Below are positions 61,888-64,000 of a stretch of 64,000 nucleotides of DNA, in pieces. Source of the DNA: Pseudogracilibacillus auburnensis (GTDB taxonomy: Bacteria > Bacillota > Bacilli > Bacillales > Amphibacillaceae); NCBI RefSeq assembly GCF_003201975.1, contig NZ_QJJQ01000014.1, positions 62,001 through 126,000 of the forward strand, in the 5' to 3' direction. Position numbers and translations under genes: made by a program. The first letter of the stretch is position 1. Each line of letters opens with the position of its first letter. The notes under the pieces were generated by a model. The model searched no databases. It saw only the letters and a list, made by a program, of their open reading frames with translations, and had not been told where the DNA came from.

Positions 61888-63942
61888 TCATCTCATTTCA
61901 AATGTATCATCTTTCTCCACTGTCGGTAAATATATTATTGATTTGAACAAATCACCATCAATATTTATTTCGAATTTTCCGTTCTGGTTTTCAATAAGAC
62001 TTTTTGTAATAGATAACCCAAGCCCACTACCATGTCCAGACCTCGATTCATCCCCGCGTTTGAACCGTTCCATTAATTCCTCTTCAGTTATGTTCAATTC
62101 ATATTTAGAAATATTTTTAAAACTAATAAGTATTCCATCACTCTCTTCGGTAATGTCGATATATACTCTTGAACCCTCTAGTGCATAATTAAAAATATTA
62201 GATAACACATTTTCAATGGAGCGCCATAGTAATTTCCCGTCTGCTATAACATACAACTTCTCCTCTGGATAATTAAATTTGAAGGCAAGTTTTTTTGCAG
62301 AAATATGTTCGCTTACTTCACCAATCCCCTGATTTATCAAGGCGACAATATCAATTTCCTGTAAATCAACAGGAATATCCCCGCTCGAAGCCTTTGCGGC
62401 GGCAAATAAATCGTCTGTCAACACTTTCAATCTTTTTGATTTTTGATCTAGTATCTCAATATATTCCTGAATTTTCTCGGGGTCTGTTTCTGTTTTTAAT
62501 AAATCTGTATATGTGATTAGAGAAGTAAGTGGTGTTCTAATATCATGTGATACATTTGTAATAAGTTCCGTCTTCATGCGCTCATTTTTCAATTCATTAT
62601 GAACCGCCTGTTTAAAGCCTTCATTGATCCCGTTAATATTTGACGCCAGTGTCGCAAACTCTCCTTTTCCATCAATATCAATATGGTGTTGTAGATTCCC
62701 TTCTCTCATCATTTTGGCACCATCTTGTATTTTATTGAAAGCCTTCACCTTTTTAAGCGCAAGCCAAACCGCAACTCCGATTGTAATTGGAAAAAAGAAT
62801 AATGTAGCTGCAGCAATAATGGGATATAAAATCACGATAACCACTATTTTCATACCAACACTACCACTATCATAAATATCTTTCACAAATTGATAAAGCC
62901 AATGCAACACAATATATAATACAGAATGACTGAAAAATGTTTTATTTTTCATATGCCTAATGAGTGATAATAATAGGGTGACGAATATGGCTACGTATAT
63001 CAATGTAATAGAATAAACTATCCAAACTACTATTCCAAAATACAGTGGAATTTCATTCATAGCCACAAACCAGATCCCTGTTAACCCAAGTAACAGAATA
63101 ACATTAATATCTACATAAAGTTTATCAATTGGATGCATGTGTACTATTTTATCTTTTAAAAAATCCCTTCCAGTCGTAACAATTAAATAAAGAAGACTTA
63201 GGAAAAATATTGTAACATAGACTAGTAAATAATAGATTTTATTCATGGAAGCTGTCTTTTTCTCAGTCCATTCATTTGAAGCAGCATGGATATAGTTTTC
63301 TGTATAGCCTACAAATATCTTCGTATTTTCAGGGTTAGATGACCGATAAATATGTGAGCCCCCGTAAAAAGGGTCGTACTGCTCCAATTTACTAGGATAC
63401 ATCTTCCAATCATAACCCTCACTAATATAATGGATTGGATATTTCTCAAATTGTTCTTTTTTCGTTTGTTTCGTATTGGTATATGTATGTTCACCGTCTG
63501 TCACATAATATAATGGCTCCTTTTCCTTTTCGAGGTTGTTTAAAATCATCTGAAAATTTTCTAAGTCCTCAGCAATCATTTCTTGCCTTATTTGATCAGC
63601 CGTATATGTTTTACTATATGCTTCACCTTCCCTCTCCCAATAAATATCTTCTTTTCGAGATTCTAACTCATCATTATTTATTGTATTACCTTTCAGAATG
63701 TTTTCCTCGCTTATATATGTATCAATAAGGTCAGCAAGTTGATTGATCGTATGATCATTTTCCATTTTGAAGGAGCTACTCTCTATGTAGCTATTTTCAA
63801 AAATAATTTCTATGTTTCCATTCGTTATTTTAAAAATATGGTATACTGCATGAATTGTACCTGCTACACAGGCGATCATCAGTAGAAAGACAATTGTTTT
63901 TATTAAAATTGAGTGGCTAAATTTTTTCAACCTTGTACCCAA
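61888..63942 (-). CDS. Large membrane sensor histidine kinase
   Basis: A 684-residue kinase. A first membrane helix near residues 12-35 is followed by about 200 external residues, then several membrane helices (about 235-255, 275-330, 345-400), a HAMP region (DGAKMMREGNLQHHIDIDGK) and the HisKA motif ITNVSHDIRTPLTSL. The ATPase has ENVLSNIFNYALEGSRVYID and SRSGHGSGLGLSITKSLIEN. TTG 63942 with AAGGTGG before it overlaps the response regulator. The build recalls VanS/CzcS-like kinases of bacilli with polytopic heads. Signal unknown. Confidence 0.88.
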   Translation of the reverse strand: MGTRLKKFSHSILIKTIVFLLMIACVAGTIHAVYHIFKITNGNIEIIFENSYIESSSFKMENDHTINQLADLIDTYISEENILKGNTINNDELESRKEDIYWEREGEAYSKTYTADQIRQEMIAEDLENFQMILNNLEKEKEPLYYVTDGEHTYTNTKQTKKEQFEKYPIHYISEGYDWKMYPSKLEQYDPFYGGSHIYRSSNPENTKIFVGYTENYIHAASNEWTEKKTASMNKIYYLLVYVTIFFLSLLYLIVTTGRDFLKDKIVHMHPIDKLYVDINVILLLGLTGIWFVAMNEIPLYFGIVVWIVYSITLIYVAIFVTLLLSLIRHMKNKTFFSHSVLYIVLHWLYQFVKDIYDSGSVGMKIVVIVILYPIIAAATLFFFPITIGVAVWLALKKVKAFNKIQDGAKMMREGNLQHHIDIDGKGEFATLASNINGINEGFKQAVHNELKNERMKTELITNVSHDIRTPLTSLITYTDLLKTETDPEKIQEYIEILDQKSKRLKVLTDDLFAAAKASSGDIPVDLQEIDIVALINQGIGEVSEHISAKKLAFKFNYPEEKLYVIADGKLLWRSIENVLSNIFNYALEGSRVYIDITEESDGILISFKNISKYELNITEEELMERFKRGDESRSGHGSGLGLSITKSLIENQNGKFEINIDGDLFKSIIYLPTVEKDDTFEMR

Positions 63943-64000
63943 TTCCCCACACCACCTTTAAATATTTTGGTTCTTTTGGATTTATTTCAATTTTTTCTCT
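63917..64000 (-). CDS. Response regulator, C-terminal end only
   Basis: The last 27 codons of an OmpR-type regulator: REKIEINPKEPKYLKVVWGI, GYKVEKI and stop. V-W-G-x-GY is the typical winged-helix end. It overlaps the kinase start by 26 bases. The rest lies outside the window. Confidence 0.85.
   Translation of the reverse strand, partial: REKIEINPKEPKYLKVVWGIGYKVEKI

Overview
The window looks like chromosome of a low-GC, spore-forming member of the Bacillaceae. The signs are AT-rich DNA, strong AGGAGG-type ribosome binding sites, frequent TTG and GTG starts, Bacillus-type Fur, CsoR and CzrA operators, and homologues of B. subtilis YuxL, YtaF, YunD, YjgC/YjgD, PxpABC, CopZA/CsoR and AadK. The genus cannot be fixed from this sequence alone. 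No rRNA, tRNA, CRISPR array or intact transposon was seen.

Region by region. 1-4352: a bacitracin/lantibiotic-type ABC exporter (two permeases and an ATPase) with its two-component system. 4439-8089: a DUF2332 protein, a 36-bp tandem repeat, a 67-residue orphan behind an FNR/Rex-like palindrome, and small membrane or NTF2-like genes. 8692-10815: a translationally coupled pair, an HTH protein fused to an F1-ATPase-beta-like domain without its Walker A lysine, followed by an acetamidase/formamidase. 11156-21655: mixed metabolic and membrane genes, including a TIGR03943/permease pair and a YuxL-type peptidase, mixed with decayed genes. 21946-30574: an IclR regulator and a divergent 5-oxoproline island with pxpB, pxpC, biotin carboxyl carrier and biotin carboxylase on one side and TRAP dctP, dctQ, dctM and pxpA on the other. 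30757-33882: GNAT, HAD, Uma2 and nucleotidyltransferase genes. 34470-39865: formate dehydrogenase with its DUF1641 partner, an IS remnant and a YunD-type 5'-nucleotidase. 39958-47262: an MFS pump with an ArsR-type regulator, a cupin, LytR-CpsA-Psr and HTH-DUF1232 genes, YtaF and an aminoglycoside adenylyltransferase. 47589-52300: an iron-responsive block with three Fur boxes. 52976-60760: a metal island with csoR, copA, two copZ genes, a glutaredoxin-like gene, a Zn/Cd/Co ATPase and a CzrA-type repressor. 61191-64000: a dead MFS gene and a large sensor kinase with the end of its response regulator.

Two patterns stand out beyond the genes. First, three intergenic arrays with two unrelated unit sequences (ATTCAGCGC... 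twice, TGCGGAATTT... once) repeat every 20 or 21 bp, which is two turns of B-DNA; a fourth array has 36-bp units. Second, five otherwise intact genes seem to be broken by a single-base indel, three of them next to short homopolymers, while several other loci (MMPL, MFS, AraC, IS3) are decayed by many lesions. The first group may be sequencing indels or recent inactivation; the second is real decay.

Regulation is unusually readable here. Repeated operators pair with a nearby regulator for the ABC exporter (TTTTAACC repeats), the pxp island (twin 21-bp sites), the copper genes (ATACCCC-N6-GTAT three times), the Zn/Cd pump (TATATGA-N8-TCATATA twice) and the ArsR/MFS pair (a perfect 28-bp palindrome).
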